64,000 nt of DNA from Streptomyces griseoflavus (GTDB lineage: Bacteria > Actinomycetota > Actinomycetes > Streptomycetales > Streptomycetaceae). The position numbers were made by a program, and so were the translations under genes. Of the stretch, positions 44,804 to 54,212 are shown piece by piece. The stretch spans positions 902,177 to 966,176 of the forward strand of contig NZ_BMUC01000001.1 of the NCBI RefSeq assembly GCF_014649995.1. Reading direction: 5' to 3'. How positions within the stretch are numbered: the stretch's first letter is position 1; every line of letters starts with the position of its first letter. The notes beneath the pieces were generated by a model. It saw only the letters and a program-made list of their open reading frames with translations. It searched no databases and had not been told where the DNA came from.

Positions 44804-44925
44804 CAGGATCCCGCCCGGCCGCCGCCCGCCCGGCCGGACGAGCCCGGCGGTGACCCGCCGGACCGGGCCGCCCGTACCGCACCCGCGTCCCGAGGGCCGA
44901 CCGTGGGCCTGCGTGCCACGGCCGC

Positions 44926-44961
44926 CCTCCTCCCGGCGCGGTGAGCCGCGCCGGGAGGAGG
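44926..44961 (+). terminator. 16 bp perfect hairpin before thiE
   Basis: CCTCCTCCCGGCGCGG (44926-44941) pairs with 44946-44961 around a TGAG loop. It probably ends transcription from the gene upstream. Confidence 0.7.
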
Positions 44962-45014
44962 CCCGCATACGCCGGCCGGGCCGCCCTCCGCCGGGCGGGA
45001 ACACCCACGCACGA

Positions 45015-45078
45015 CCCACCGGGCGGGTACGCCCGTCCACGGCCCACCGGGCGGGTACGCCCGTCCACGGCCCACCGG
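45015..45078. repeat. tandem 28 bp repeats upstream of thiE
   Basis: CCCACCGGGCGGGTACGCCC plus GTCCACGG occurs at 45015-45042 and 45043-45070, with a third partial copy to 45078. Each unit contains the inverted repeat CGGGCG-GGTA-CGCCCG, so the array can form successive small hairpins 65-130 bp before the thiE start. Confidence 0.85.
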
Positions 45079-45143
45079 TGGCCCCGGCGGAGACCCGTCG
45101 GGCCCGTCCGGTGGGCACGTCCACCACATCCTGGGGGGAACCT

Positions 45144-45806
45144 ATGACCGACACCGAACGCGGCCGGCTCGCCGGCGCCCGGGTCTACCTGTGCACCGAC
45201 GCGCGCAAACGGCAGGGGGACCTTCCCGAGTTCCTGGACGCGGTGCTGGCCGGCGGGGTCGACATCGTGCAGCTGCGCGACAAGGGCATGGAGGCCGCCG
45301 AGGAGCTGGAGCACCTGGCCGTCCTCGCCGACGCCTGCGCCCGGCACGGCAAGCTGCTCGCGGTCAACGACCGCGCGGACGTCGCCCACGCCGCCGGCGC
45401 CGACGTCCTCCACCTCGGCCAGGGCGACCTCCCCGTCCCCGCCGCCCGCGCCGTCCTGGGCGACGACATCCTGATCGGCCGCTCCACCCACGCCGAGTCC
45501 GAGGCCGCCGCGGCCGCCGTCCAGCCCGGCGTGGACTACTTCTGCACCGGCCCCTGCTGGCCCACCCCCACCAAGCCCGGCCGCCACGCCCCCGGCCTGG
45601 ACCTCGTGCGGTACACCGCCGCCCTGGGCACCGACCGGCCCTGGTTCGCCATCGGCGGCATCGATCTCGGCAACCTCGACGAGGTGCTGGACGCGGGCGC
45701 CCGGCGGATCGTCGTGGTCCGCGCGATCACCGACGCCGACGACCCGGGAGCGGCGGCGGCCGAGTTCGCCGAGCGGCTGCGGCAGGCGGCTCCGGACGCC
45801 GGATGA
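45144..45806 (+). CDS. thiE: thiamine-phosphate synthase
   Basis: 220 aa from the ATG after [11 protein letters not shown] barrel with [55 protein letters not shown] and [14 protein letters not shown]. It joins HMP-pyrophosphate and thiazole phosphate to thiamine phosphate. The ORF extends upstream through the repeats but those have no coding features. No THI element was seen in front of it, in contrast to thiOSG. Stop is 107 bp before metF. Confidence 0.95.
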   Translation: MTDTERGRLAGARVYLCTDARKRQGDLPEFLDAVLAGGVDIVQLRDKGMEAAEELEHLAVLADACARHGKLLAVNDRADVAHAAGADVLHLGQGDLPVPAARAVLGDDILIGRSTHAESEAAAAAVQPGVDYFCTGPCWPTPTKPGRHAPGLDLVRYTAALGTDRPWFAIGGIDLGNLDEVLDAGARRIVVVRAITDADDPGAAAAEFAERLRQAAPDAG

Positions 45807-45826
45807 CCCCGGCGCGTCTCAGATCT

Positions 45827-45866
45827 GTCCAAAGGGTGGACGGCAAGTCGACAAATAGGACAAATA
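45827..45866. promoter_or_regulatory. inverted and direct repeats between thiE and metF
   Basis: GTCCA-AAGGG-TGGAC (45827-45841) is followed by two GACAAATA direct repeats (45850-45857, 45859-45866). AT-rich for this genome and 45-85 bp upstream of the metF start: a candidate operator. Confidence 0.45.
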
Positions 45867-45901
45867 TCCCGCTTTTGGTTGGGGGACCGCGACGCCCTGG
45901 C

Positions 45902-46837
<936 letters not shown>

Positions 46838-46893
46838 ACCGGTCGCACGCACATACGACACACTGCGTAACGACCACTGGGAGAGGGGCGTAC

Positions 46894-47847
46894 ATGGGCT
46901 GGGCGGTCCTCTACATCGCGTTCGGCATCGTCGCGCTGTGGTTGCTCGGTGAGGTGCTGCTGCAGTACAAGGCGCGGCTGCGCTGGCGGTTGCTCGCCTT
47001 CGCCGGCTTCCTCGGCGTCGTGCTGGGCGTGCTGATCCCCTCCGTGATCGTCATCGGACTGGGCGCCGCCGCGTTCGCGGTCGGCCAGACCTACGTCACG
47101 CTGTCGTTCCGCCGCGGATTCGCGGCCGGCTGGGCGGTCAACGCGCCGGCGCTGGCCGCCGCCAAGGGCGGCCGCGGCGGACGCGGGCGGCAGGAGCCGA
47201 CCCTGGAGGTCTCCGACCTGGAGGCGTCCCGCGACGGCTACGGCGACGAGAGCGACGGCCACCGCGACGGCACCGGCTACGGCGTGGACGACGACCACGA
47301 CCGCGACGACGTGTTCACCCCCGCCCGCCCCGAGCAGATGACGGCCGCGGAGACCACCGCCGTCTACGAACCGCAGCCCATGCCCGACGACACCGGCTCC
47401 TACGGCGTCTACGGCGGCGACCCCGGGTACGCGGCCCCGTCCCAGGACCAGTACGCGGCGGCCGCCCAGGGCGCCGACCAGAACAACTACGCCTACGACT
47501 ACTCCGGTTACGGCCAGCAGCAGGGCTACGACACCACGGGCCAGCAGTACGCCGCCTACTCCGACCCGTACATCGGCAACGCGACGTACGGCGACACGTC
47601 CTACGACACCGGCTACGCCGACCCGCAGCAGTACGCCCGGCAACAGGGCTACGGCCAGGACCCGTACACCGCGGGCTACGGCGGCGAGACCCCGGCCGGC
47701 GGGCTGTGGGTCCCGCAGCAGCGCACCGCCGACGACCCCTACGGCGGTGAACTCCCGCCGGAGCAGCAGCAGTACCCGTACCAGGGCGACGGGCAGACGC
47801 ACGGCAACGGCAATGGCAACGGGTACGACGAGCAGTACCGTTTCTGA
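46894..47847 (+). CDS. membrane protein with long Tyr/Gly/Gln-rich low-complexity tail
   Basis: 317 aa. Two or three membrane helices (about 3-22, 30-48 and 50-72) are followed by a basic patch (RGGRGRQ), an acidic linker and a tail from about residue 165 to 317 that is dominated by Tyr, Gly, Gln, Asp, Pro and Ala (YGVYGGDPGY, YDYSGYGQQQGYD, QQGYGQDPY). This resembles prion-like or condensate-forming segments. Streptomyces homologues exist; I know of no function. Convergent with the CrtI-like gene, only 7 bp apart. Confidence 0.8.
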   Translation: MGWAVLYIAFGIVALWLLGEVLLQYKARLRWRLLAFAGFLGVVLGVLIPSVIVIGLGAAAFAVGQTYVTLSFRRGFAAGWAVNAPALAAAKGGRGGRGRQEPTLEVSDLEASRDGYGDESDGHRDGTGYGVDDDHDRDDVFTPARPEQMTAAETTAVYEPQPMPDDTGSYGVYGGDPGYAAPSQDQYAAAAQGADQNNYAYDYSGYGQQQGYDTTGQQYAAYSDPYIGNATYGDTSYDTGYADPQQYARQQGYGQDPYTAGYGGETPAGGLWVPQQRTADDPYGGELPPEQQQYPYQGDGQTHGNGNGNGYDEQYRF

Positions 47848-47854
47848 CGCGGCC

Positions 47855-49369
47855 TCACTGGGAGCCGCGGAAGCCGGGCCCCTCCACGACGAGTCCGGCG
47901 ACCAGCGCCCCCGACATCCCGGCGTGCGGCAGTCCGCCGCCGGGATGTGACCAGCCGCCCACGCGGTACAGCCCCGGCAGCGGGGTGACGTTCGCCGGAA
48001 GCAGGAACCGGCCCCCGCCCGCCGCGAGCGCCGGGGCGGGGATGCCCCCGAGCGCGGCGCCGGTCTCCTCGTCGCCGTCGTCGGGCGTACGGACCTCACG
48101 CCACAACACGCGCTCGCGCAGGCCGGGAACGGCTTCCCCGGCGGCCTCGACGACCAGGTCGGCGAACCGCCGGTCGAGGTCGCCCTCCCCCCACTCCTCG
48201 TCCGAGGGGACCACGGCGGACACGACCACGGACTCGTGCTCCCCGTCGGGGCGCAGCGCGGGGTCGTCCGGCCGCAGCACGGTCACCGTGGGCCGCACCG
48301 GGGACCCGGTGCCGCCGGTGAGGAAGTCCAGCTCGCCGGAGCGGTCGGGGGTGTGCACGACCGTGCGGTGCGGCGCGCCCTCCTCGCGCCGCCCGCGCAG
48401 GGCCAGCAGCACGGTGAACCGTCCCGGACGCGACCACTGCCCGGCGAGGTCGGGCCGCACGTCCCCGTCGCCGTACAGCCGGTGCCCGGTCATCCCCTCC
48501 AGGCGGTGGTGGTCCACGCCGGCGACCACGATGTCCGCCTCGGCCACCGTCCCGTCGCGGAACTCCACGCCGGCCGCCCGGCCGTCCTTCTCCACGATCC
48601 GCGCGGCCTCCGCGCCGAAGACGAACCCGACCCCGCGCGCCAGGCACCGCTCGTACACCGCACGCGCCAGCTCCCGCATCCCGCCGCGCACGTACCAGAC
48701 GCCGAAGGCGTGCTCCATGTACGGAAGCACCGCGGCGCTCGCCGGGGTCCGGCGGGGATCGAGACCGAACGCCAGGGCGTGGCTCTCCAGCAGGGCGGCC
48801 AGCCGGGGATCGCGCAGTTCCCACGCGCCGACCTCGGCGAGCGTGCCCGCCCTGCGGGTGCGCAGCAGCTTCTTGTGGGGAACCGCCGGATAGGGCTCGC
48901 GCTCGGCCAGCACCCGCCAGTTGGGCCACAGCGGCTCCTCCAGCAGCGGCCGGCGCGAACGGTCCCAGGCCTCCCGGGCCCGGACCAGGAAGTCGCCCCA
49001 GCGCCGGGCGGCGTCCGGGCCGAGCGTCTCCACCAGCGCGGAGACGACACCCGCGCGGGAGGCGTTCGGCAGCGACAGGCGCGTGCCGTCCGGGAACACG
49101 TGGTGCGACGACGGGTCGACCTGGACGAGCTCGACGCACTCCTCCAGCGGCTCCCTGCCGGTCTTCAGGAACAGGTCGCGGTAGACGGCGGGCAGCGGGA
49201 GCAGCCCCGGCCCGGTGTCGAAGGCGAACCCGTCGCGCTCCACCCGGCGCAGCGCGCCACCGTACGTCTCCGTCCGCTCGTACACCGCCACCCGGTGGCC
49301 CGCGACGGCCAGCCGGGCGGCGGCCGCCATCGCGCCCATCCCGGCGCCGATCACCGCAATCCGTGCCAT
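47855..49369 (-). CDS. phytoene desaturase-like FAD oxidoreductase
   Basis: 504 aa. N-terminal FAD motif VIGAGMGAMAAAARLAVAGH and YERTETYGGALRR, with FDTGPGLLPLPAVYRD and C-terminal GLYRVGGWSHPGGGLPHAGMSG typical of CrtI-type enzymes (carotenoid desaturases/isomerases and relatives). No other carotenoid gene lies nearby, so the substrate is uncertain. Upstream (minus strand) there are two GAGTAC-containing palindromic sites. Confidence 0.85.
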   Translation of the reverse strand: MARIAVIGAGMGAMAAAARLAVAGHRVAVYERTETYGGALRRVERDGFAFDTGPGLLPLPAVYRDLFLKTGREPLEECVELVQVDPSSHHVFPDGTRLSLPNASRAGVVSALVETLGPDAARRWGDFLVRAREAWDRSRRPLLEEPLWPNWRVLAEREPYPAVPHKKLLRTRRAGTLAEVGAWELRDPRLAALLESHALAFGLDPRRTPASAAVLPYMEHAFGVWYVRGGMRELARAVYERCLARGVGFVFGAEAARIVEKDGRAAGVEFRDGTVAEADIVVAGVDHHRLEGMTGHRLYGDGDVRPDLAGQWSRPGRFTVLLALRGRREEGAPHRTVVHTPDRSGELDFLTGGTGSPVRPTVTVLRPDDPALRPDGEHESVVVSAVVPSDEEWGEGDLDRRFADLVVEAAGEAVPGLRERVLWREVRTPDDGDEETGAALGGIPAPALAAGGGRFLLPANVTPLPGLYRVGGWSHPGGGLPHAGMSGALVAGLVVEGPGFRGSQ

Positions 49370-49715
49370 GCCAGGGACTTTATCCGCAGCCCACCGGCGC
49401 GCCGTCCCCGAGTACCCGCGCCCCCGCCCGCGTGACCAGCCCGCGGCCGGGAGGGGTGGGGCCGGCCGCGCACACGTGAGTACCCGTACTCAGCCGCCCA
49501 GTTGAGTACGTACGCGGATGGGGGCCGGCCTGCGGAAACGAGAGAGTGGGGACCACGGAAAGGGGCGCGGCCCCCGAAACCGGCGGCACGGGGCGCCGGA
49601 GCGGGGACCGGGCCCGCGATCCGCTCCTTCCGCCGGCGACGCCGGCGGGAGCGAGGCACGGGGACCCGGGGGACGACCACGACGGGGGTCACGGGGGAAC
49701 GCACGGGGGAGCAAG
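49370..49715. other. non-coding stretch upstream of the CrtI-like gene
   Basis: No gene supported: ORFs here are frame shadows and lack an RBS or family features. It holds the CrtI-like gene promoter region with the palindromes described separately, and otherwise G-rich spacer with short direct repeats. Confidence 0.6.
49478..49514. promoter_or_regulatory. GAGTAC palindromes upstream of the CrtI-like gene
   Basis: GAGTAC-CC-GTACTC (49478-49491) is a perfect palindrome; 12 bp on, TTGAGTACGTACGC (49502-49515) carries a second, imperfect copy. They lie 108-146 bp upstream of the start. Confidence 0.4.
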
Positions 49716-49780
49716 GGGAAGGCGCCGGTCCGACCGGTGGCCCGCGGGGGACGCGGCCACCGCCGGACCGGCGCCTTCCC
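49716..49780. terminator. terminator after the tetR gene
   Basis: 17 bp inverted repeat GGGAAGGCGCCGGTCCG (49716-49732 with 49764-49780), with a second inner stem CCGGTGG/CCACCG. It ends the ABC-exporter-tetR transcript 13 bp after the tetR stop on the minus strand. Confidence 0.8.
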
Positions 49781-49793
49781 GCGTGCGGCGGGG

Positions 49794-50423
49794 TCAGCGG
49801 CGTCCGCTGACCCGCCCCTGCAGCAGCCGGGACAGCGCCGCGTGCACGTCGTCCAGGGAACGCCCGGGCTGGAACGACTTCCAGTCCAGCGCCGCCACCA
49901 GCACCATGCCCACCAGCGCCGCCGCCGTCAGCGGGACGTCGATCTCCTCGCTGAACTCGCCGTTCGCCACACCCTCGTGCAGCACTCCCTCGACCACCGC
50001 CACGGCCTGCTGCCGCACCACCAGCAGCGTGGAGTTCCAGGCCCGGTTGGTGCGCCACAGCTCGGCCACGTACAGCTGGGTGAAGGCCGGGTAGCGGTCG
50101 ATGAAGACCAGCCCCGCGCGGATCATCGCGTCCAGCGCGTCGACCCTGGTGCCGCCCTCGCGGACGGTCCTCTCCGCCGCCTCCCGCAGCGAGGCGGTCA
50201 GCAGACCGACCCCGTGCCGCAGCAGCTCCTCGAAGAGGACCGACTTGCTCGCGAAGTTGTAGTAGACGGTGCCCTTCGCCACTCCCGCCCGCTCGGCGAT
50301 CTCGTCCACGGTGGTGGCCGAGAAGCCCTGCTCGGCGATGAGGGTGACGGCCGCCTCGTAGAGCTTCTGCCGGGTGGCCTCGCGGCGGGCACTGCCGCCC
50401 GGCGTGGTGCTACTGCTTTCCAT
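49794..50423 (-). CDS. TetR family transcriptional regulator
   Basis: 209 aa from an ATG (MESSSTTPGG). HTH at about 15-62 (LYEAAVTLIAEQGFSATTVDEIAERAGVAKGTVYYNF with the FASKSVLFE recognition end). The ligand domain is helical with no assigned family. It is the last gene of the operon with the exporter and ATPase genes, 35 bp after the exporter stop. The TGAC-type palindrome upstream of that operon is a likely binding site, so it may repress its own operon. Confidence 0.92.
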   Translation of the reverse strand: MESSSTTPGGSARREATRQKLYEAAVTLIAEQGFSATTVDEIAERAGVAKGTVYYNFASKSVLFEELLRHGVGLLTASLREAAERTVREGGTRVDALDAMIRAGLVFIDRYPAFTQLYVAELWRTNRAWNSTLLVVRQQAVAVVEGVLHEGVANGEFSEEIDVPLTAAALVGMVLVAALDWKSFQPGRSLDDVHAALSRLLQGRVSGRR

Positions 50424-50458
50424 GGCCCTGATTGTCACAGGAGCACCGGCCCGCCCGG

Positions 50459-52543
50459 TCACAGGCTCAGCTCCGGGTGCAGCCGGGCCGGCGTCCACAC
50501 CTGGCGGCGGCGGGCCGCCAGCGCGGTCAGCGCCAGGGCACCCGCGGTGAAGGCCGCCAGCACGGCGCAGGCCTGCCACACCGGCCCGAGGCCACCGCCC
50601 GTGATCAGCCGCCTCAGCGCCTCGACGACGTAGCTCATCGGCAGGAACGGGTGCAGCGCGTTGAAGAACGGCGGACTCGTCTGGACGGGGTACGTGCCGC
50701 CCGCCGAGGTCAGCTGGAGCATCAGCAGGGCGAGGACGAGGATGCGGCCGGCCGCGCCGAAGCGCGCGTTCAGCCACTGCACGATCGCCGCGAAGCAGGC
50801 CGTCACCAGGAACAGGAAGCCCACCGTCCCGGCCGCCCGGACCATCTGCAGCCCGAGCGCCCAGTGCAGCACCGACATCAGGGCCACCGTCTGCAGCACC
50901 CCGATCGCCACCACGGGCAGCCAGCCCGCCAGCGCGATCCGCCAGGCCGAGGCGCCCGCCGCCAGCGCGCGCCGGTTCATCGGCGCGATCAGCATGTACG
51001 CCACCATCGCGCCCACCCACAGCGACAGCGGGATGAAGTACGGGGCGAAACCGGTGCCGTAGTTCGCCGCCTTGTGCGCGTCGCCGGAGACCAGCCGCAC
51101 CGGGTCGGCCATCACCTCGGTGCGCCGGTCACGGTCCGCCTCGTCGTAGTCGGGGATCCTCGCGGCACCGTCGTGCAGGCCGCCGGCCAGTTCGCCGGAG
51201 CCGTCGACGAGCTTGTACAGGCCGCCCTCGAGGTCGTCCGCGCCGGTCTTCAGTTCGCCGACGCCCTTGTCCAGCTTCTCCGCGCCGGTCTCGGCGGTGC
51301 CGAGACCCTTGGTGAGCTTCTTCGCGCCGGCCGCGACCTTGCCCGCCCCGGTGTTCAGCTTGTTGATCCGGGCGACGGCGTCGTCGAGGTCCTCGGAGAG
51401 GTGGGGGGCGCGTTCGGCCAGCGCCCCCGCCTGCTTCTCCAGGCCGGCGAGCTGCCCGTCTAGCTTCTTCCACTCCGCGCGGTGGTCGGTGACCAGCGAA
51501 CCGACGTCCTCGGCGACGTCCGCCGCCGTGGCCGCCGCGTCCCTGGCCTTCTTCAGGTCCGGGCAGGCGGGATCGGGCGGGGAGGCGTCCTCGCAGCGCG
51601 TCCTGTGGACGCCGTCCACGGCGGTGGAGGCCGCGCGGGCGTCCTTGGCGGCGGCCGGGGCCCGCTCCTTCAACGCGTCGAGGTCGTCGCGGAGCCGGCC
51701 GGCCGAGCCGGCGACGAACCGCGCGGTGTCGCCGATGGCCTTCTCGTCGTCCTTCAGGAGCGGTCCCACGGCCGCGTCGACCGCGTTCACCTTGTCGGCG
51801 AGTCTGCGCGTCCCGTCCGCGACCTTCCGGGAGCCGTCCGCCACGTCGTCCGCGCCGTCGTGGAGGTCCTTCAGGCCCCGGGAGAGCTTGCCGCTGCCCT
51901 TGCGGGCGTCGGTGAGGCCGTCGGCCAGGTCCTTCGACCCCTTCTCCGCCTTCCCGATGCCGCCGTTCAGCTCGTCGGCGCCCTTCGCCGCCTTCACCGT
52001 CTCGCCGTGGATGTCGGAGAACGAGACGAAGATCCTGTCCAGGAAGGAGCGGGAGGTCTTGGTGGACGCGGCCCTCCGCACCTCGCCGAAGACCGTCCGG
52101 GAGATCTGTCCGACGATGTAGTTGTTGGCGTCGTTCGTCCGCACCCGCAGGGCGCCGGTCTCGGGGGAGTCGCCCGAACTGGAGGCGATGCGGCGGCTGA
52201 AGTCGGCCGGCACGGTCAGCGACAGGTAGTAGGTGCCGTCCTCGACCCCGCGCCTGGCCTCCCGCGCGCTCACCTCCCGCCAGTCGAAGGTGCCGCTGTC
52301 GCGCAGGCCCTCGGCGATGTCGTCGCCCGCGGTGATCCGCCCGCCGTCCGCACTCGCCCCCTCGTCGTCGTTCACGAGCGCCACCGGGATGCGGTCCAGA
52401 CGCCCGTACGGATCCCAGAACGACCACAGGTACAGGGCGCCGTAGAGCAGCGGCAGCACCAGCAGGGCGACCAGCGCCGCGCGCGGCAGGGTGCCCCGGC
52501 CGAAGCGCCGGAGCTCAAGAGCGGCCAGTCGCGGCGAGCGCAT
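50459..52543 (-). CDS. YhgE/Pip family membrane protein (ABC-2 type exporter component)
   Basis: 694 aa. One N-terminal membrane helix (about 20-42), then a long extracytoplasmic region to about residue 500 composed of repeated 10-12-residue helical units (ADELNGGIGKAEKGSKDLAD, LSRGLKDLHDGADDVADGSR) of the YhgE/Pip type, then five or six membrane helices at about 510-690. Such proteins act with ABC ATPases in efflux or secretion across the envelope. Start overlaps the ATPase gene end by 29 bp. Confidence 0.88.
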   Translation of the reverse strand: MRSPRLAALELRRFGRGTLPRAALVALLVLPLLYGALYLWSFWDPYGRLDRIPVALVNDDEGASADGGRITAGDDIAEGLRDSGTFDWREVSAREARRGVEDGTYYLSLTVPADFSRRIASSSGDSPETGALRVRTNDANNYIVGQISRTVFGEVRRAASTKTSRSFLDRIFVSFSDIHGETVKAAKGADELNGGIGKAEKGSKDLADGLTDARKGSGKLSRGLKDLHDGADDVADGSRKVADGTRRLADKVNAVDAAVGPLLKDDEKAIGDTARFVAGSAGRLRDDLDALKERAPAAAKDARAASTAVDGVHRTRCEDASPPDPACPDLKKARDAAATAADVAEDVGSLVTDHRAEWKKLDGQLAGLEKQAGALAERAPHLSEDLDDAVARINKLNTGAGKVAAGAKKLTKGLGTAETGAEKLDKGVGELKTGADDLEGGLYKLVDGSGELAGGLHDGAARIPDYDEADRDRRTEVMADPVRLVSGDAHKAANYGTGFAPYFIPLSLWVGAMVAYMLIAPMNRRALAAGASAWRIALAGWLPVVAIGVLQTVALMSVLHWALGLQMVRAAGTVGFLFLVTACFAAIVQWLNARFGAAGRILVLALLMLQLTSAGGTYPVQTSPPFFNALHPFLPMSYVVEALRRLITGGGLGPVWQACAVLAAFTAGALALTALAARRRQVWTPARLHPELSL

Positions 52544-53267
52544 CGGCTGCCTCCTCCTTCGCCTCGTCGTGCGGGCCGGCCGCGGTACGGACGACGACCG
52601 CGTCGCCCGGTGCCTCGCCGCACACGGCCAGCACCGTGGTGCCGGTGCCGGCGACGGACCTCAACAGGGCCCAGATCTCCTCCCGTTCGGCGGGGGAGAG
52701 CTTCAGATCCGTGTCGTCCACCCCGAGCAGCCGGGGGCGCCCCAGCAGCGCCAGGGCGACCGACAGCCGCAGTGCCTGGGTCCGCTCCAGGTCCCGTACG
52801 GCCGTCCGCGGGCCCTTGGGCAGGGCCGCGGGGTCCAGGCCGGCCGTGCTCAGGGCGGTGTCCACGCGTTTCCTCTCCTCCCGCGCCCGCTCACCGCGCG
52901 CACGCGGCGTGAACCCGGTGGACGAGCCGCCGAACCGGCGTTGCAGCAGCGCCTGTTCACGCAGGTGCTCGCCGACGGTGAACGCCGGGTCGAGCTCGGT
53001 CACCCCGGCGACGTGGGCGAGGGCGCTGCGGCGGCGTACGGCGGCCATCCGCCGGGGCAGTTCCAGGCCGCCGACGGCGGCCGATCCCTCCGTGGGCCGC
53101 ATCCGCCCGGTGAGCGCGAGCAGCAGGCAGGTGCGGCCCGAACCGGACGGCCCCTCCACCGCGATCAGCGATCCTGCCTCCGCGTCGGCCGAGACGCCGC
53201 GGAACGCCCAGCCCTTCGAGCCCTTCAGGCCGAAGTCGCGGGCCGTGACGGCGAGTCCGTCGTCCAC
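52515..53267 (-). CDS. ABC transporter ATP-binding protein, degenerate active site
   Basis: 250 aa from a GTG. Fold and length are those of an ABC ATPase, but the Walker A is GPSGSGRT (Arg45 in place of Lys), the signature region is LERTQALRLSVALAL instead of LSGGQ, and Walker B reads RLLGVDDTD without the catalytic Glu. The switch His is not evident. It probably does not hydrolyse ATP normally. First gene of the operon; the palindrome ACTGAC-TG-GTCAGT lies 28 bp upstream. Its partner is the YhgE/Pip protein. Confidence 0.85.
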   Translation of the reverse strand: MDDGLAVTARDFGLKGSKGWAFRGVSADAEAGSLIAVEGPSGSGRTCLLLALTGRMRPTEGSAAVGGLELPRRMAAVRRRSALAHVAGVTELDPAFTVGEHLREQALLQRRFGGSSTGFTPRARGERAREERKRVDTALSTAGLDPAALPKGPRTAVRDLERTQALRLSVALALLGRPRLLGVDDTDLKLSPAEREEIWALLRSVAGTGTTVLAVCGEAPGDAVVVRTAAGPHDEAKEEAADALAATGRS

Positions 53268-53294
53268 AGTCCCCCCTCTGTCGAGACAATTTGA

Positions 53295-53308
53295 ACTGAC
53301 TGGTCAGT
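53295..53308 (-). promoter_or_regulatory. TetR-type operator upstream of the ABC operon
   Basis: ACTGAC-TG-GTCAGT is a perfect inverted repeat. On the minus strand TTGCAC (a possible -35) starts just upstream and overlaps it, so the site lies between -35 and -10 of the operon promoter. The TetR gene of the operon is the natural candidate to bind it. Confidence 0.6.
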
Positions 53309-53442
53309 GCAAAAACTAGCCCGAACGTCCGAGCGAGGCAAAAGCGCAGGTCAGAACGGATTGTCAGTGGCATACCTCACGATGTGCACATACGGCACCC
53401 CGTCTCGGGGCGTGCCGTCACGAAGACGACAGGAGGTTCGTC

Positions 53443-54036
53443 ATGGCCAACTCGTCCGCAGCCGCCGCCCGTCGGCGCCGCGCATCCGGCCCTGCCCCCT
53501 CACTGAACGGCCCCGCGAGCGACGTCCACCCGGTGCTGCGCCGCGCCGCCGCCCCGCCCGCCGCCCTCGACCTGCTCGCCCAGGCCCGTGCCGGCCTCGA
53601 CGAGACCACCGTCCTCGAAACGCCGAACGAGCGCTACGCGACGGCCCACCTGGCCGCCCTGCGCACCGCCGCCGCCGTGCTCGCCGCACGCGGCCGGCCC
53701 GAGACCTCGCCGAGGGGCCGGGCCAGGATCCGCAGCGCCTGGGACGTGCTCCCCGAGATAGCGCCCGAGCTCACCGAGTGGAGCGCGCTGTTCGCCTCGG
53801 GCGCCGGCCGCCGTGCCCGTGCCGAGGCGGGCATCCAGGGCGCCGCGACCGCCCGCGACGCCGACGACCTGATACGGGACGTGACGATGTTCCTCCGCCT
53901 GGTCGAGCGCATGCTGGTGCTCCAGCCGATCCTGCCGCCGCCGCGCGCCGACGGCGGCGGCGAGACGCCCCGGGGGCGCGGAGCCGTACCGGCGGGCGGT
54001 TCCGCCGCGGAGCGGGAGGGAGGCCTGGGAGCGTAG
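53443..54036 (+). CDS. HEPN/SAV_6107-like protein
   Basis: 197 aa with AGGAGG 7 nt before the ATG. All-helical core (about 28-165: HPVLRRAAAPPAALDLLAQA, ERYATAHLAALRTAAAVLAA, LRLVERMLVLQP) flanked by a basic Arg-rich N-terminus and a Gly/Arg/Pro-rich tail. It matches the SAV_6107-type HEPN domain known from Streptomyces. HEPN proteins often bind or cut RNA, but the R-x4-6-H nuclease motif is not evident. A short imperfect hairpin lies in its leader. Confidence 0.75.
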   Translation: MANSSAAAARRRRASGPAPSLNGPASDVHPVLRRAAAPPAALDLLAQARAGLDETTVLETPNERYATAHLAALRTAAAVLAARGRPETSPRGRARIRSAWDVLPEIAPELTEWSALFASGAGRRARAEAGIQGAATARDADDLIRDVTMFLRLVERMLVLQPILPPPRADGGGETPRGRGAVPAGGSAAEREGGLGA

Positions 54037-54060
54037 CCCCCGGCGACGGGACCGGAAGGG

Positions 54061-54095
54061 GCGGCGGGGGCGCATCGCCGAGAAGGCCCCGCCGC
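54061..54095 (+). terminator. terminator after the HEPN-like gene
   Basis: GCGGCGGGG (54061-54069) pairs with CCCCGCCGC (54087-54095), 25 bp after the stop. Confidence 0.6.
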
Positions 54096-54212
54096 GGGCC
54101 CCGGGCGGGTGACCGGGACGCGCGCCGCAGGCCATAGGGTGGACGGCACAGCACCCCCGTCCCGACCGCCCCGCCGCACACCCCGGCGGAGCCCCGCCGA
54201 GGAGTCACTACC

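Noticed and set aside
45015-45078. 28 bp tandem repeats considered as a CRISPR array
   Set aside because: Units are directly adjacent with no spacers, and there are no cas genes.
42645-45587. 980-codon minus-strand ORF opposite the FAD reductase and thiE genes
   Set aside because: Composition is a GC-rich antisense shadow with Arg/Gly/Pro runs; the plus strand has complete families with motifs and starts.
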